Positions 11,434-21,078 of a DNA stretch of 64,000 nucleotides are shown in pieces. Source of the DNA: Strigamia acuminata (lineage: Eukaryota > Arthropoda > Chilopoda > Geophilomorpha > Linotaeniidae); assembly GCA_949358305.1 (NCBI GenBank), contig OX442315.1, positions 14,782,427 through 14,846,426 on the forward strand, given 5' to 3'. The notes under the pieces were generated by a model. The model was not told the DNA's origin, did no database searches, and saw nothing but the letters and a program-made list of their open reading frames with translations. Made by a program: the position numbers and the translations under genes. Position 1 is the first letter of the stretch. Every line of letters begins with the position of its first letter.

Positions 11434-12997
11434 TAATTCCAGTCTTTTTCATTTTTTCAATTACCCATCACCTTCCATTTCTAATTTTTACATTTATCTT
11501 TTAATAACCCTAAATCGAATTTCAACACTCCCTAACACACACACCCAAGAACTATAAAACCTACGGTCCATGCTGGATGTCTGGATCAAACTATTAAGCA
11601 GTAGTTAAAAGTAAAATTACTATCAATTAACTGCTGTATTATTTAATTAAACTCTATCATTAGACTTAAATGAAACACCACCAAACACAAACACCTGCTT
11701 TAGTTTTAAGAATTCTTAAACTCAGCTAACTAACACACATTTGCACATAAATACAATAAACAACATTAACAAAAGAAAACTCATACAGCAGACAGAAAAT
11801 ATTTAAAACAGCAATAAATTCAAACAGAAAAAGCAGCACTTCTTTTATTGCAACAACTAAAACTAAGCAAACAATACATCACAAACTTTTCAATTAGTTT
11901 ATTCAAAAAGAAAAAAAAAATTAATAACAAGCATTAATGGCTTAAACTCAACTGCAACCTAAATTGTTCCTTAACACTTTGTTTATCATTTTTACAAGCA
12001 ACTAAATTAACCCGTTTGTATCATATCCGTCCCCCCCAAAAAAAATACTATCCATTAAAAACATTTTTATAACCCATGTCATGGCCTCGTAAAAAGTAAG
12101 AATGCCTAAAGATAGAATCTCAGAGCCATCAGATATAAAGAGTTGCATTTTGACCATAATTTTCATTTGATTTACACTACAGATAAAACTTACTTGAGTC
12201 TCTTGTTTAGGCCTTAATTTTTAATCTCTCATTCCATCTACTTTATGTAACATTTTGAGCAATAAATTCGTTGAACCGACAACATTCGGCCACCCTTAGT
12301 GACTGCTCAGTTCAGCTTGCAATGTTTGAGCAATGGAATTTATTCGTATCCTCGTCATATTATTAGCAAAAATTGCAAACGTGCAGTCCCGTCGGCTTTC
12401 CTGCAGCATTCATTAGTCACATTCAAGATTAGAGACTATAGAACCCTAAATTCCACTGTCAGTCAAATTGTGGGTGCAATCTGCACCTTCAAGAGTGAAA
12501 TCCTTCTTTTTTTCTATTTTATATATCTTTTGGATATGACGTTTTGACGCTTGAAAGGATATTTATACATGAAGCACGAGCTGGAGGTCTTTTCTTGCTT
12601 CGAGATTTGTCTTAAGATACAGTATAGAATCGTGCTTTGAACATGAGTGTCGGGGATCATCACGAGATGACTTCGTTCAGTCAAAAAAATATATATACTT
12701 TTCTGTCCTTATCTTAAAGAAAAATAAAATATGTTTCCACGGTACTTTTCGTAGATGGATCACGCGTCTAGTGTTTTTCAAACTTCGGTTGCAGAGCATC
12801 ACATCTTGATGGATTATTCAGTGGATTTTGAAGTTCCTGGGAAATTATTCAAGATTCCCATTTTGAATGAAATTTTTTTTTTATGCTTTAATAGTTTAAA
12901 ATTGAGTAAATCTCAAAATTGTTAATGTAATTGATGTAAATTTCTTTGAATTTTACAAAAAAATGTTTATTTTATTTGCACGAAGCATTCTCGTTTA
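11434..12997. other. Intergenic, nothing seen
   Basis: AT-rich with A-rich tracts near 11.9-12.05 kb, including a CCCCCCC-AAAAAAA run at 12032-12047. No gene or repeat partner recognised. Confidence 0.45.
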
Positions 12998-13002
12998 GTT
13001 TA

Positions 13003-13168
13003 TGTGTAATTGGCTAGTGTTACGTACGTCGTACATACGTACGACGTGTCCTGATTGGTCAGCTGTTACTGACCAGTCGTATATATGTTACCTGTTTTCA
13101 TTTGAATAAACACTTGTTAGTTAACCATTGAACTGATCAGTCATTCATTCGTCATTCCTGATAATACA
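13003..13168 (+). repeat. 5' LTR of the 13-kb gypsy element
   Basis: 166 bp, TG...CA. It holds a TATATATG promoter-like motif at 13080-13087 and an AATAAA polyadenylation signal at 13105-13110. It also has two hairpins: ACGTCGTAC/GTACGACGT (about 13024-13045) and GGTCAG/CTGACC (about 13057-13074). Confidence 0.95.
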
Positions 13169-13180
13169 TGGTGGCAGCGG
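13169..13180 (+). other. Primer binding site of the 13-kb element
   Basis: TGGTGGCAGCGG starts immediately after the LTR CA, as expected for a site pairing with a tRNA CCA 3' end. The complementarity cannot be extended into a canonical T-arm, so I do not name the tRNA. Confidence 0.75.
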
Positions 13181-13227
13181 TTAAACCGACTTAAATAACT
13201 CAAATTATTCGTAGAATTCTTGCTACG

Positions 13228-15900
13228 ATGACAACTATGGCACACGCCACTCCTTTTCCCGAGCCATTCGACTTTTCGACCGCATCCGATTGGCCGCAAT
13301 GGAAAAAGAGGTTCGTACGATTTTTGAACTTCTCGGGACTCCGCGAGAAATCTGACGAAGACAAGATCGACGGATTGTTATACTGCATGGGTAGAAAAGC
13401 GGAGGACATTCTAACAAAAGCGAATTTGACTCCGAAACAATTAAAAAAGTTCGATTCCGTCATCGCCGCGTTCGATGGATTGTTTATCGCGAAGAAAAAC
13501 CTTATCTTCGAAAGGGCGCGTTTTAACCAGCGGGTCCAGCAAGAAAACGAACCGGTGGACGATTTCATCACCGCGTTATACGCAATGGCCGACATTTGCG
13601 AATTGGATAAATTGACCAGCAAAAACATCCGTGAGACACTGATCTGCGATCGTATCGTCGTTGGCATGCGGAATCGTCAATTATGCGAAAAATTACAATT
13701 GGTGGAAGATTTGACGCTGGCGAAAGCAATTAATACGGTTCGGATGAACGAACAAGTTCGACGACAACAAGGAGAACTACAACCATCGTTCGACGTCAAA
13801 TCGGAGGTCAAAACCGAAGTGGGACGCGTTCACCAACCGGAGAAAAAACACCAAGGAAAAACAGCGCGACCGACTTCGAAAACAAAAGACAACAGCGGAC
13901 CGTGCGGAAACTGCGGATACGATACGCATTTTACACCCAAATGCCCTGCTATCGCGTCGAAATGTGCGAATTGTAAAAGGGTGGGACATTATTCACGTAT
14001 GTGCCGATCAAACAAATCAGCGACGGTTGAGATTATACACGCGGACGACGAAACGCCTGAATATCATTTTTTGGGGCACATTTCGGCCAAAAAACCAGTA
14101 CAAAGAACAACTCGATGGAACGTTTCGGCCGAGATAAGAAACGTGCGGTTATCATTTCGGGCCGACACTGGAGCGGACGTCACGTGTATTTCACTTAAAA
14201 CTTTTAACGATTATTTTTCAGCGATCACATTACGTAAACCCGAGAGACGATTGAAAGGCGCGGATCAAAATGCTTTAGAAACGGTTGGAAGTTTCTGGGA
14301 CGACATTTTATATCGGGGAAAAACGAAATTAACGGAGATATTTGTGGTCAAAAACCTCGGCCGACCATTATTGGACGGCGACACATGTGAGGATTTAGGG
14401 ATCGTGAAACGCGTACAACACGTAAAAACGACGGAGACAAGTCACACTTCAGTACGACCGGAAATCGAATATCCTGAACTTTTCCAGGGTCTTGGACGTG
14501 TCAAAATCCCGTACAAAATTCGATTACGAGATGGAGCGATTCCGCATGCTTTGACCACACCGCGTCGTGCCCCGATTCCGAAATTGAACGAGATTAAGAA
14601 AAATTTGGATAAAATGTTACTGTTGGGCGTTATTGTACCAGTGGACGAACCAACCGATTGGTGTTCTGGCCTCGTTACAGTTCCGAAACCAGATGGGACC
14701 ATCCGCATGTGCGTCGACTACGTCCCACTCAATGTTTACATCAAACGCGAAATTTTTCCGATGCCAAACACAGAAAATTTATTCGGACGCCTGGGAAAAG
14801 CGAAATATTTTTCGAAATTAGATGCGAATCATGGATTTTGGCAATGCGAGTTGGACGAAGAATCCCAACTCCTCACCACGTTTATAACGCCATTCGGACG
14901 TTTTAAGTTTACTCGTTTACCATTCGGGATCACGGCAGCTCCAGAAGTTTTTCAAAAACGGATGACAGAGATTCTTGAGGGACTGATGGGTGTCCAATGT
15001 AACGTCGACGACATTTTAGTTTACGGAGACACAATCGAAGAACACGACGAACGATTGCGGGCTGTTTTAAAACGATTATTTGAGAAAAACGTAACGATGA
15101 ACAAAGAAAAATGCGTTTTCGGCGTAACGAGCATTAAATTTTTGGGCCATGTTATCGATTCCAATGGAGTACACATCGACGAAGATCGAATCGAGGCAAT
15201 AGCAAAAATGGCCGCACCGCAGAACAAATCGGAACTTCGTAGTTTTCTTGGCACGATTAATTACTTGGGACGTTTCATCCCACATTTAGCTACGGTAGCT
15301 CATCCGCTGAACGAATTATTACGAGAGAAAAACGAATACTTGTGGAGCCCGATACAAAACGAGGCGTTTGTGAAATTAAAACTCGCACTATCGGCTAAAC
15401 CTGTCCTTGCGTGGTTCGATCCAAAGAGAGAAACCGTAATCTCTTCCGACGCATCCAGTTACGGAGTTGGAGCTGTTTTGAAACAAAAACAGGATAGCGG
15501 CGAATTTCGACCGATTGCATACGTGGCAAAAACATTTACATCAGCTCAAACGAATTGGGCACAAATTGATAAGGAGGGGTACGCGCTCACTTGGGCGTGC
15601 GACCGCTTCCAAGATTTCATTACAGGTATTCCTATTCGATTAGAGACCGATCACAAGCTGCTCGTCCCGATCTTTATGACGAAACCACTGGACGAATTAA
15701 CTCCAAAACTCCAGAGGATGCGCTTACGGTTACAGCGTCACGCTTATACGGTAGTTCATATTGCGGGAAAAGATTTAGGGCTAGCCGATACTCTCTCTCG
15801 CCGACCAATCGAAAGAACTGGAGACGATTACGATTTGGATCAAGAAATTGTCGCTTACGTACGTTTGGTGGCCGAGTCGTTTCCAACCACGGACGAATGA
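13228..15900 (+). CDS. gag-pol: Gag-pol polyprotein, gag through RNase H (890 codons, ends at TGA)
   Basis: This encodes the particle protein and replication enzymes of the 13-kb retrotransposon. Gag fills about residues 1-225, followed by two CCHC knuckles (C-x2-C-x4-H-x4-C at about 226-239 and 246-259). Aspartic protease follows with the motif DTGAD at 313. Reverse transcriptase has FGRFKFTRLPFG and the catalytic NVDDILVYG (Asp 594/595). RNase H has SSDASSYG (Asp 741) and ends in ADTLSRR. The start is the first Met of the long frame, 60 nt past the LTR. Gag and pol share one frame without a frameshift, as in several invertebrate gypsy groups. The frame stops at TGA 15898-15900, yet the same frame continues open into integrase. 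That stop is either a recent nonsense mutation or a leaky stop. The identical LTRs favour a recent change; TGA followed by CTG is close to known readthrough contexts. Confidence 0.93.
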   Translation: MTTMAHATPFPEPFDFSTASDWPQWKKRFVRFLNFSGLREKSDEDKIDGLLYCMGRKAEDILTKANLTPKQLKKFDSVIAAFDGLFIAKKNLIFERARFNQRVQQENEPVDDFITALYAMADICELDKLTSKNIRETLICDRIVVGMRNRQLCEKLQLVEDLTLAKAINTVRMNEQVRRQQGELQPSFDVKSEVKTEVGRVHQPEKKHQGKTARPTSKTKDNSGPCGNCGYDTHFTPKCPAIASKCANCKRVGHYSRMCRSNKSATVEIIHADDETPEYHFLGHISAKKPVQRTTRWNVSAEIRNVRLSFRADTGADVTCISLKTFNDYFSAITLRKPERRLKGADQNALETVGSFWDDILYRGKTKLTEIFVVKNLGRPLLDGDTCEDLGIVKRVQHVKTTETSHTSVRPEIEYPELFQGLGRVKIPYKIRLRDGAIPHALTTPRRAPIPKLNEIKKNLDKMLLLGVIVPVDEPTDWCSGLVTVPKPDGTIRMCVDYVPLNVYIKREIFPMPNTENLFGRLGKAKYFSKLDANHGFWQCELDEESQLLTTFITPFGRFKFTRLPFGITAAPEVFQKRMTEILEGLMGVQCNVDDILVYGDTIEEHDERLRAVLKRLFEKNVTMNKEKCVFGVTSIKFLGHVIDSNGVHIDEDRIEAIAKMAAPQNKSELRSFLGTINYLGRFIPHLATVAHPLNELLREKNEYLWSPIQNEAFVKLKLALSAKPVLAWFDPKRETVISSDASSYGVGAVLKQKQDSGEFRPIAYVAKTFTSAQTNWAQIDKEGYALTWACDRFQDFITGIPIRLETDHKLLVPIFMTKPLDELTPKLQRMRLRLQRHAYTVVHIAGKDLGLADTLSRRPIERTGDDYDLDQEIVAYVRLVAESFPTTDE

Positions 15901-17184
15901 CTGCAGCAGATTGCGAAAGCACAACGGGACGACGAAATTTGCAAACATTTGATCCAATTTTCACGACATTGTTGGCCGCCGAAAAACGAAGTTCCTCCGC
16001 TACTTAAAGATTACTGGCAACATCGAACGGATCTGACAGTCGACGAGGGAATTTTACTCAAAGCATCTCGTATTGTAATTCCGCCAGCTCTTCAGAAGGA
16101 AACATTGGCAAAAATTCACGGTGCCCATCTCGGAATAACCAAATGCAGAGCATTGGCAAAACAATCTGTTTGGTGGCCTGGTTTGTCAACACAACTTGAA
16201 AAATTAGTTAAGAATTGTCCGGAATGCATCAAAGAGACGATAAATCGACACGAGCCATTAATGCCATCCGAATTCCCGAAACGGCCATGGCAAAAGATTG
16301 CGATGGATTTGTTTAAACTCGAAAACAAATGGTACCTCCTCGTCACCGATTATTTCTCGCGATTTCCATTTATTTACCCAATGTCAAGTCTTCACGAGCG
16401 GACAACAATAACACATTTAAAATCTTTATTCTCAGAGCAAGGATCACCGGAAATTGTTTACAGCGACAACGGGACACACTTTGGACCATTGTTAAACTCC
16501 GAATTTAGAGAATTTGCCAAAGAATGGAAGTTCACACACGTTACGAGCAGCCCCGGATTTCCTCAAAGTAACGGATTTGTCGAAACTGCGGTAAAAATTA
16601 TAAAACGGAGTTTAAAGAAAGCAGACGATGGATATCGGGCACTGCAATTATATCGCGCGACTCCCCTCGCAAATGGATTCTCACCTGCCGAACTTCTAAA
16701 TGGAAGAGCCATTCGAAATTTATCAGTCCCAGTCATCAGCTCAAAACTGATCCCAAAAACACCTGACGAATCGATATTACTTCGAAAAGAAGAAGACAGA
16801 CGGAACGCGCAAAAGAAAAATTACGATAAACATCACGGAGTCCGAGAATTAATCCCACTAAAAGTCGGTGAAGATGTCTGGATCACCGATTTGCGACGAG
16901 AAGGACGGATTAAACAACTCGATTCATCACCCAGATCGTACATCATTGAAACTGATAAACGAACAATTCGACGGAACCGATTCCATTTATTACCACTTCC
17001 CAGCGTTACTCTAGAAACCGAGAATGAGGAGGCGATTCCCGAAGAAAAAGAAGAAGAACCAATTAACACAGATCACTCAGCAGCTCCTAACAAAGAAGTC
17101 ACTTGTCCTAGGGCTCCCACAGGATCTTCGTACGTTACTAGATCGGGCAGAGGAGTAAAGCAACCGAATCGTTTGAATTTATAA
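15901..17184 (+). CDS. Pol 3' part: integrase, in frame after the TGA
   Basis: This is the integrase portion of the same polyprotein, in the same frame as 13228-15900 and open from the codon after the TGA. The first Met is at 15949, so standalone translation is possible but unlikely. An HHCC zinc-binding module (HGAHLG...CPEC) precedes the catalytic core. The core has Asp in AMDLF (codon 16306), Asp in SDNG (16465) and Glu in FVETA (16582). By my count 38 residues separate the last two, against the usual 35, owing to about three extra residues after DNGTHF. The C-terminus ends with the basic TRSGRGVKQPNRLNL tail seen in related elements. The product inserts element cDNA into host DNA. Its expression depends on how the upstream stop is handled. 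Confidence 0.9.
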   Translation: MQQIAKAQRDDEICKHLIQFSRHCWPPKNEVPPLLKDYWQHRTDLTVDEGILLKASRIVIPPALQKETLAKIHGAHLGITKCRALAKQSVWWPGLSTQLEKLVKNCPECIKETINRHEPLMPSEFPKRPWQKIAMDLFKLENKWYLLVTDYFSRFPFIYPMSSLHERTTITHLKSLFSEQGSPEIVYSDNGTHFGPLLNSEFREFAKEWKFTHVTSSPGFPQSNGFVETAVKIIKRSLKKADDGYRALQLYRATPLANGFSPAELLNGRAIRNLSVPVISSKLIPKTPDESILLRKEEDRRNAQKKNYDKHHGVRELIPLKVGEDVWITDLRREGRIKQLDSSPRSYIIETDKRTIRRNRFHLLPLPSVTLETENEEAIPEEKEEEPINTDHSAAPNKEVTCPRAPTGSSYVTRSGRGVKQPNRLNL

Positions 17185-17189
17185 GAAAA

Positions 17190-17212
17190 AAAAAAGAGCT
17201 TAAAAGGGGAGA
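17190..17212 (+). other. Polypurine tract of the 13-kb element
   Basis: An A-rich run, AGAGCTT and then AAAAGGGGAGA lie directly before the TG of the 3' LTR, where plus-strand priming occurs in LTR elements. Confidence 0.85.
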
Positions 17213-17378
17213 TGTGTAATTGGCTAGTGTTACGTACGTCGTACATACGTACGACGTGTCCTGATTGGTCAGCTGTTACTGACCAGTCGTATATATGTTA
17301 CCTGTTTTCATTTGAATAAACACTTGTTAGTTAACCATTGAACTGATCAGTCATTCATTCGTCATTCCTGATAATACA
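17213..17378 (+). repeat. 3' LTR of the 13-kb gypsy element
   Basis: 166 bp and, by eye, base-for-base identical to 13003-13168. It is followed at once by GTTTA, the target-site duplication. Confidence 0.95.
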
Positions 17379-17404
17379 GTTTATTGGTTGCTTTGTCAGG
17401 AATT

Positions 17405-17472
17405 CTGCAATTCTGGTGTTTTGGTCTATTTTTTTGTATCACTACACAAGTGAAATGGCTCGACCAATGGGA
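17405..17472 (+). repeat. Dispersed repeat R4, copy 1
   Basis: CTGCAATTCTGGTG...GGTCTA...ATCACTACACAAGTGAAATG...GCTCGACCAAT. The same series occurs at 54857-54930 and 62335-62388, all on the plus strand. Class unknown. Confidence 0.65.
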
Positions 17473-19519
17473 GAAAGGCCAACCTTGTAGTGAGTCATGG
17501 AAAGAGCGCAGTTCTTGTACGTTCTCATGTCCTCCAAAAACCCATCGTTAGTACAATGATTCAATGTCGACATTGGGCATCCATGTAAATTTTTGGGAAT
17601 TAAAGAAAATCTATTCGCAGGATCTCCAAAACTATTTTTTTTTCAATTTCCCAACACTTTAGGGAATAAATCCAATAACAAGTTTTTGAAAAAAAATAAT
17701 TTCTTCAAAAGTTAATACAAAATTTCAAAGTATCCAAAAAATCAATTGCCAAAAATGTAATTGTTTTATGAGAATTCTCAAAACACCAAATTTTTCTGGC
17801 AATAACCATCGTGTTGACATATTACTCAGAGTGACCCCAAAGCAATTCACAGGACATTCTATTTGATGTAGTGTTTCTTTTTTTTTATTTCACTTTCAAC
17901 AAAATACTCTCGCTTCCTGCTAAGTGAAAGTGACAAGTAGCCAAAGCAGTCAAAGTGATTAAAGTGGTCAAATAAAGAATGGCCTGTTGTCTCCACTTAG
18001 CACCCATTTGCAAGAAAGATAAATAAAAGAATAATTTTAAATAAAACTACATAACAAAACGATTTACCCAATTTTTAAAACGTGATTTAGCTATGATTTA
18101 ACACAAATGTCATGGAAAAATGAATCCTCTTTAATGTGGCTTATTTGCATTACTTGCTTTGTTGTATAATTTGTTGTGACATTCTGCTTGTTTTATTGCA
18201 TCCCTTGCATCATTGCAAGTTTCATTTTTAAAAAAAAATAAGTAACTTATCCACAATTATAATGTTTGGAGGCAGAAAACACATCACTTTAATAAATACC
18301 AGATGCAATGACAACAAAGAACATCAAAACAAATGCCAAACCAGCTTTAACGAGTAAGATAAATTCAAAACAAACAAGAAACAGGAAAAAGGAAAAAATA
18401 AATCACTAATTACAAATTCTCTTTGTAGTAAACCGACATTCCAAAAAAATATAACAAGTAAAAAAAAAAAGAATAAAAAAACACAAAACAAACAACCAAA
18501 ACCAAACAACAATCAGCATTCAATTAGGAGAGCAATCAGTATAGAAATGGACACTTGTTCAGTAAATTGACCATCCACCAAATGCAAACCCAAGATAAAC
18601 CCTCGGTCACCGACAACTCCGCATAAAACATTAAACCATTTTAAAATATCATTTCCAAACATTTCTTCCACTTCTTTCAACCTCTTGTCACAACTTTTAA
18701 TTCTTTACATTTTTTATAGCAAATTGTAAGAGGAAAAAAAGAAATAAAAAAACTTAACAAGGAGAGAAATAAAAGATCCCATGTGCATAGAAGAGAATAA
18801 TTTATATTTCATTCTTTTTCCAACATGAATGTGTGCAGCAGCTTGAAAAAAATTTTTTTCCTCATACACAATGACCAAATTGATTTTTTTTTCTCCTAAT
18901 GTGAGTAACTGAACATTGAAAATCAAAGAGAAAGAACTGGAAAAGTGATCCAACTGCATGTAATCAATCATGGTGGTTTGTTGAAGCTAATAATTGCTGA
19001 TTTGAAATATGAAAATGAATACGGGGGAAATAGTATTGATCGACTAGTAAAGTCATATCTTAAATCAAAAACTAATTACTAAAGAGAGAACTGCTTATTA
19101 TTGCACTCATCAGTTCATAATTAACAAATTAATGCATTAACTGCAAGACACTAATAACTCACTTTATTGGTGATGAGAAAATTTTAGAAAATAAGTTTTT
19201 TGTTTTTAAATTGAATAAAAGTGTAAAAAATTACGCTGCTGATGATAAAATTGAATGTATTCTTTTGAAACAAATCACATTTTGTTGAATAATTAATTTG
19301 TGAATTAAAATCCAAATCAGAACTTCAAAGGATATTACTATGCCAGACTTAAACTGAATATTAATTGTATATCATCAACTATTGCTTTTTAATTCCTACC
19401 ATAACATTATTAAAGCTTACACTAAATAAAACTAAATCATACACTACTTTTTATACTCTACCGGTATTTTATTTTGTTGCACACTAAAATTACATTATTG
19501 CACTAGCAAACCTTTTTCG
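17473..19519. other. Intergenic, nothing firm
   Basis: AT-rich with long A/T runs. A few short imperfect CAAAGTG repeats lie near 17.93-17.97 kb. No gene seen. Confidence 0.45.
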
Positions 19520-20039
19520 CCCTAAGGTAGGTTCACACTTGTGTTCACACTAGGTGCAACGCAAGAAAACTGACGCAACGCAAGCTGCTTGCGTCCAAAA
19601 ATTCTTGACGTTGACGCCAATTCCTGCTTCAACTCCAAGTTGAAGTAAGCGACGCAACGCAAGGAAAGGTCTTGCGGCCAACCAATCACGATCGACTTCA
19701 GCTCTCGTCGATTCACGTCTGGTTGGCAAGACTTTACCACATGCAAACAGGCCGCCATTTTCAGATTCTGGAACTAGTTCTAGAACTAGATCCAATTCCA
19801 GGTTTCATTGAACCCATCTGATTAGCCAGAAGCAACATCAATTGTTTCAGCTCTGTCCCCACGTGCCCTACAGAGTGAACAGACTGCGTTAAGTTCCGAT
19901 AAGTTTCAACTCGTCGCCACTTCTGGTACGCCCAGGGCCCGCCTAACGCTTTTCAGCGCCCTGGGCTAAAAAAATTCATTTTTGTACTACAATAATATAT
20001 TAATCTCACACATAAATGATGTAACTTACGACCCCTAGA
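19520..20039. other. GC-richer unit with repeated GCAACGCAAG words, possible MITE
   Basis: GTTCACACTTGTGTTCACAC followed by several (G)ACGCAACGCAAG words (19557-19665), then GGCCGCCATTTTCAG. Such CGCAA-word clusters behind TTCACACT recall non-autonomous hAT-like elements, but I could not define matching ends. Confidence 0.3.
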
Positions 20040-20745
20040 ACAAGGACTTTTGGAAATACCTTAGATTTATTTGCAAAGGCGTCTTGTTTGAATTATGTGT
20101 CTTTCCTTTCGGTTTAGGGCCGCCTTCCTTTATATTTACTAAGCTACAAAGGGTCATTCCCTCACCTTTAAAGTCTCTCTTTGAGAAAGAGCTGGTACGA
20201 ACCCATGTGTTACCTCAATACAGAAACACGTAATGAACTCAAATGGTGGTTGAGGAATCTAAAGCTCTGCAATGGTCGTTCTCTCCTGCCTGAACCTGTC
20301 GTGTTGACATTAGAATCGGGTGCGTCCATGAACGAATGGGGGCGCTTTCAGGATCGGTTAGTATCGAAGGTATTTGAACAGACGTAAACGTTTCAGAATT
20401 GTTTGGGGGTTTAAAGGCACTCGGTAGAGATTTCTCGAAAGCTGCGATCCGCATCAGGATAGACAACACTTCAGGCTTTGCTGCGATTAATAATTTAGGA
20501 AGCCTACCAATCTCCAGAACTCACAGGGGTTGCTCAAGATTTCTGGTCTTGCTTGGGCAATGGAAAGGAACTTGGCAATTACAGCTGAATATATACTCGG
20601 AACTGAAAACTGTTTTGCTGATGCAGCCTCTTGAGGCAGTATAATCGACAGTGGAGATTTCAATTTAGTTTTTTCAGCGATCATGAGAGATTAGGGCCCA
20701 TTTAGTATGAATGCTTTCGCTTCTATCAATAATTTGAACAAAAGT
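20040..20745 (+). pseudogene. DIRS-type (tyrosine-recombinase) retrotransposon remnant: RT and RNase H
   Basis: Read across shifting frames, the protein traces are FPFGLGPPSFIFTKL (about 20105-20150, the PFGL..AP..FTK block of DIRS-group RT), NELKWWLRNLKLCNGRSL (about 20233-20288), IRIDNTSGFAAINNLGSLPI (about 20453-20512, RNase H), and AEYILGTENCFADAAS followed by a stop and GSIIDSGDFNL (about 20590-20668). GPFSMNAFASINN then ends the trace (about 20696-20735). The last block matches the ...GPFSxDLFASRxN... string that follows RNase H in DIRS elements. Several stops and at least two frameshifts make it nonfunctional. The recombinase and terminal repeats are not visible. This family assignment is from remembered motifs and should be checked by translated search. 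Confidence 0.8.
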
Positions 20746-20751
20746 AAACAG

Positions 20752-21078
20752 CAAAATTCAGAAATTCAGCTGCACGGTCCAGAAAATCAGCTGCAAAATC
20801 CAGAAAATCAGATGTAAAATACAGAAAATCAGCTACGTATTGAGATAATCAGCTAGAAATCCAGAAAATCTACTGAAAATTCACTCCAAAATCCAGAAAA
20901 TCAGATGTAAAATCCAGAAAATTAGCTACATATCCAGATAATCAGCTATAAATCCAGAAAACCAGCTACAAATCCAGAAAATCAACTGAAAATTCACTCC
21001 AAAATCTAGCAAATCAACTGAAAATTCACTCAAAAATCCAGCAAATCAGCTGAAAGGTTACTCAAAATCCCGCAAGGT
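20752..21078 (+). repeat. Minisatellite, ~18-19-bp AAATCCAGAAAATCAGCT units with a higher-order period
   Basis: Degenerate units of AAATCCAGAAAATCAGCT repeat about 17 times. A longer block ending in AAAATTCACTCCAAAAT recurs two to three times, giving a higher-order period of roughly 110 bp. It directly abuts the DIRS-like remnant. Confidence 0.8.

Larger units (their letters stand above)
13003..17378 (+). mobile_element. Complete Ty3/gypsy LTR retrotransposon (4.38 kb)
   Basis: Two 166-bp LTRs flank a gag-pol region, and the 5-bp duplication GTTTA directly abuts both ends (12998-13002 and 17379-17383). The LTRs begin TG and end CA. By eye they are identical, indicating a recent insertion. 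The order gag (two CCHC knuckles), protease, RT, RNase H, integrase is Ty3/gypsy. The integrase and C-terminal features resemble the K02A2.6/Mag-like elements common in invertebrates; the clade is an inference. Its CpG-rich coding sequence stands out against the AT-rich flanks. Only one in-frame stop (15898-15900) blocks the full polyprotein. Confidence 0.95.
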
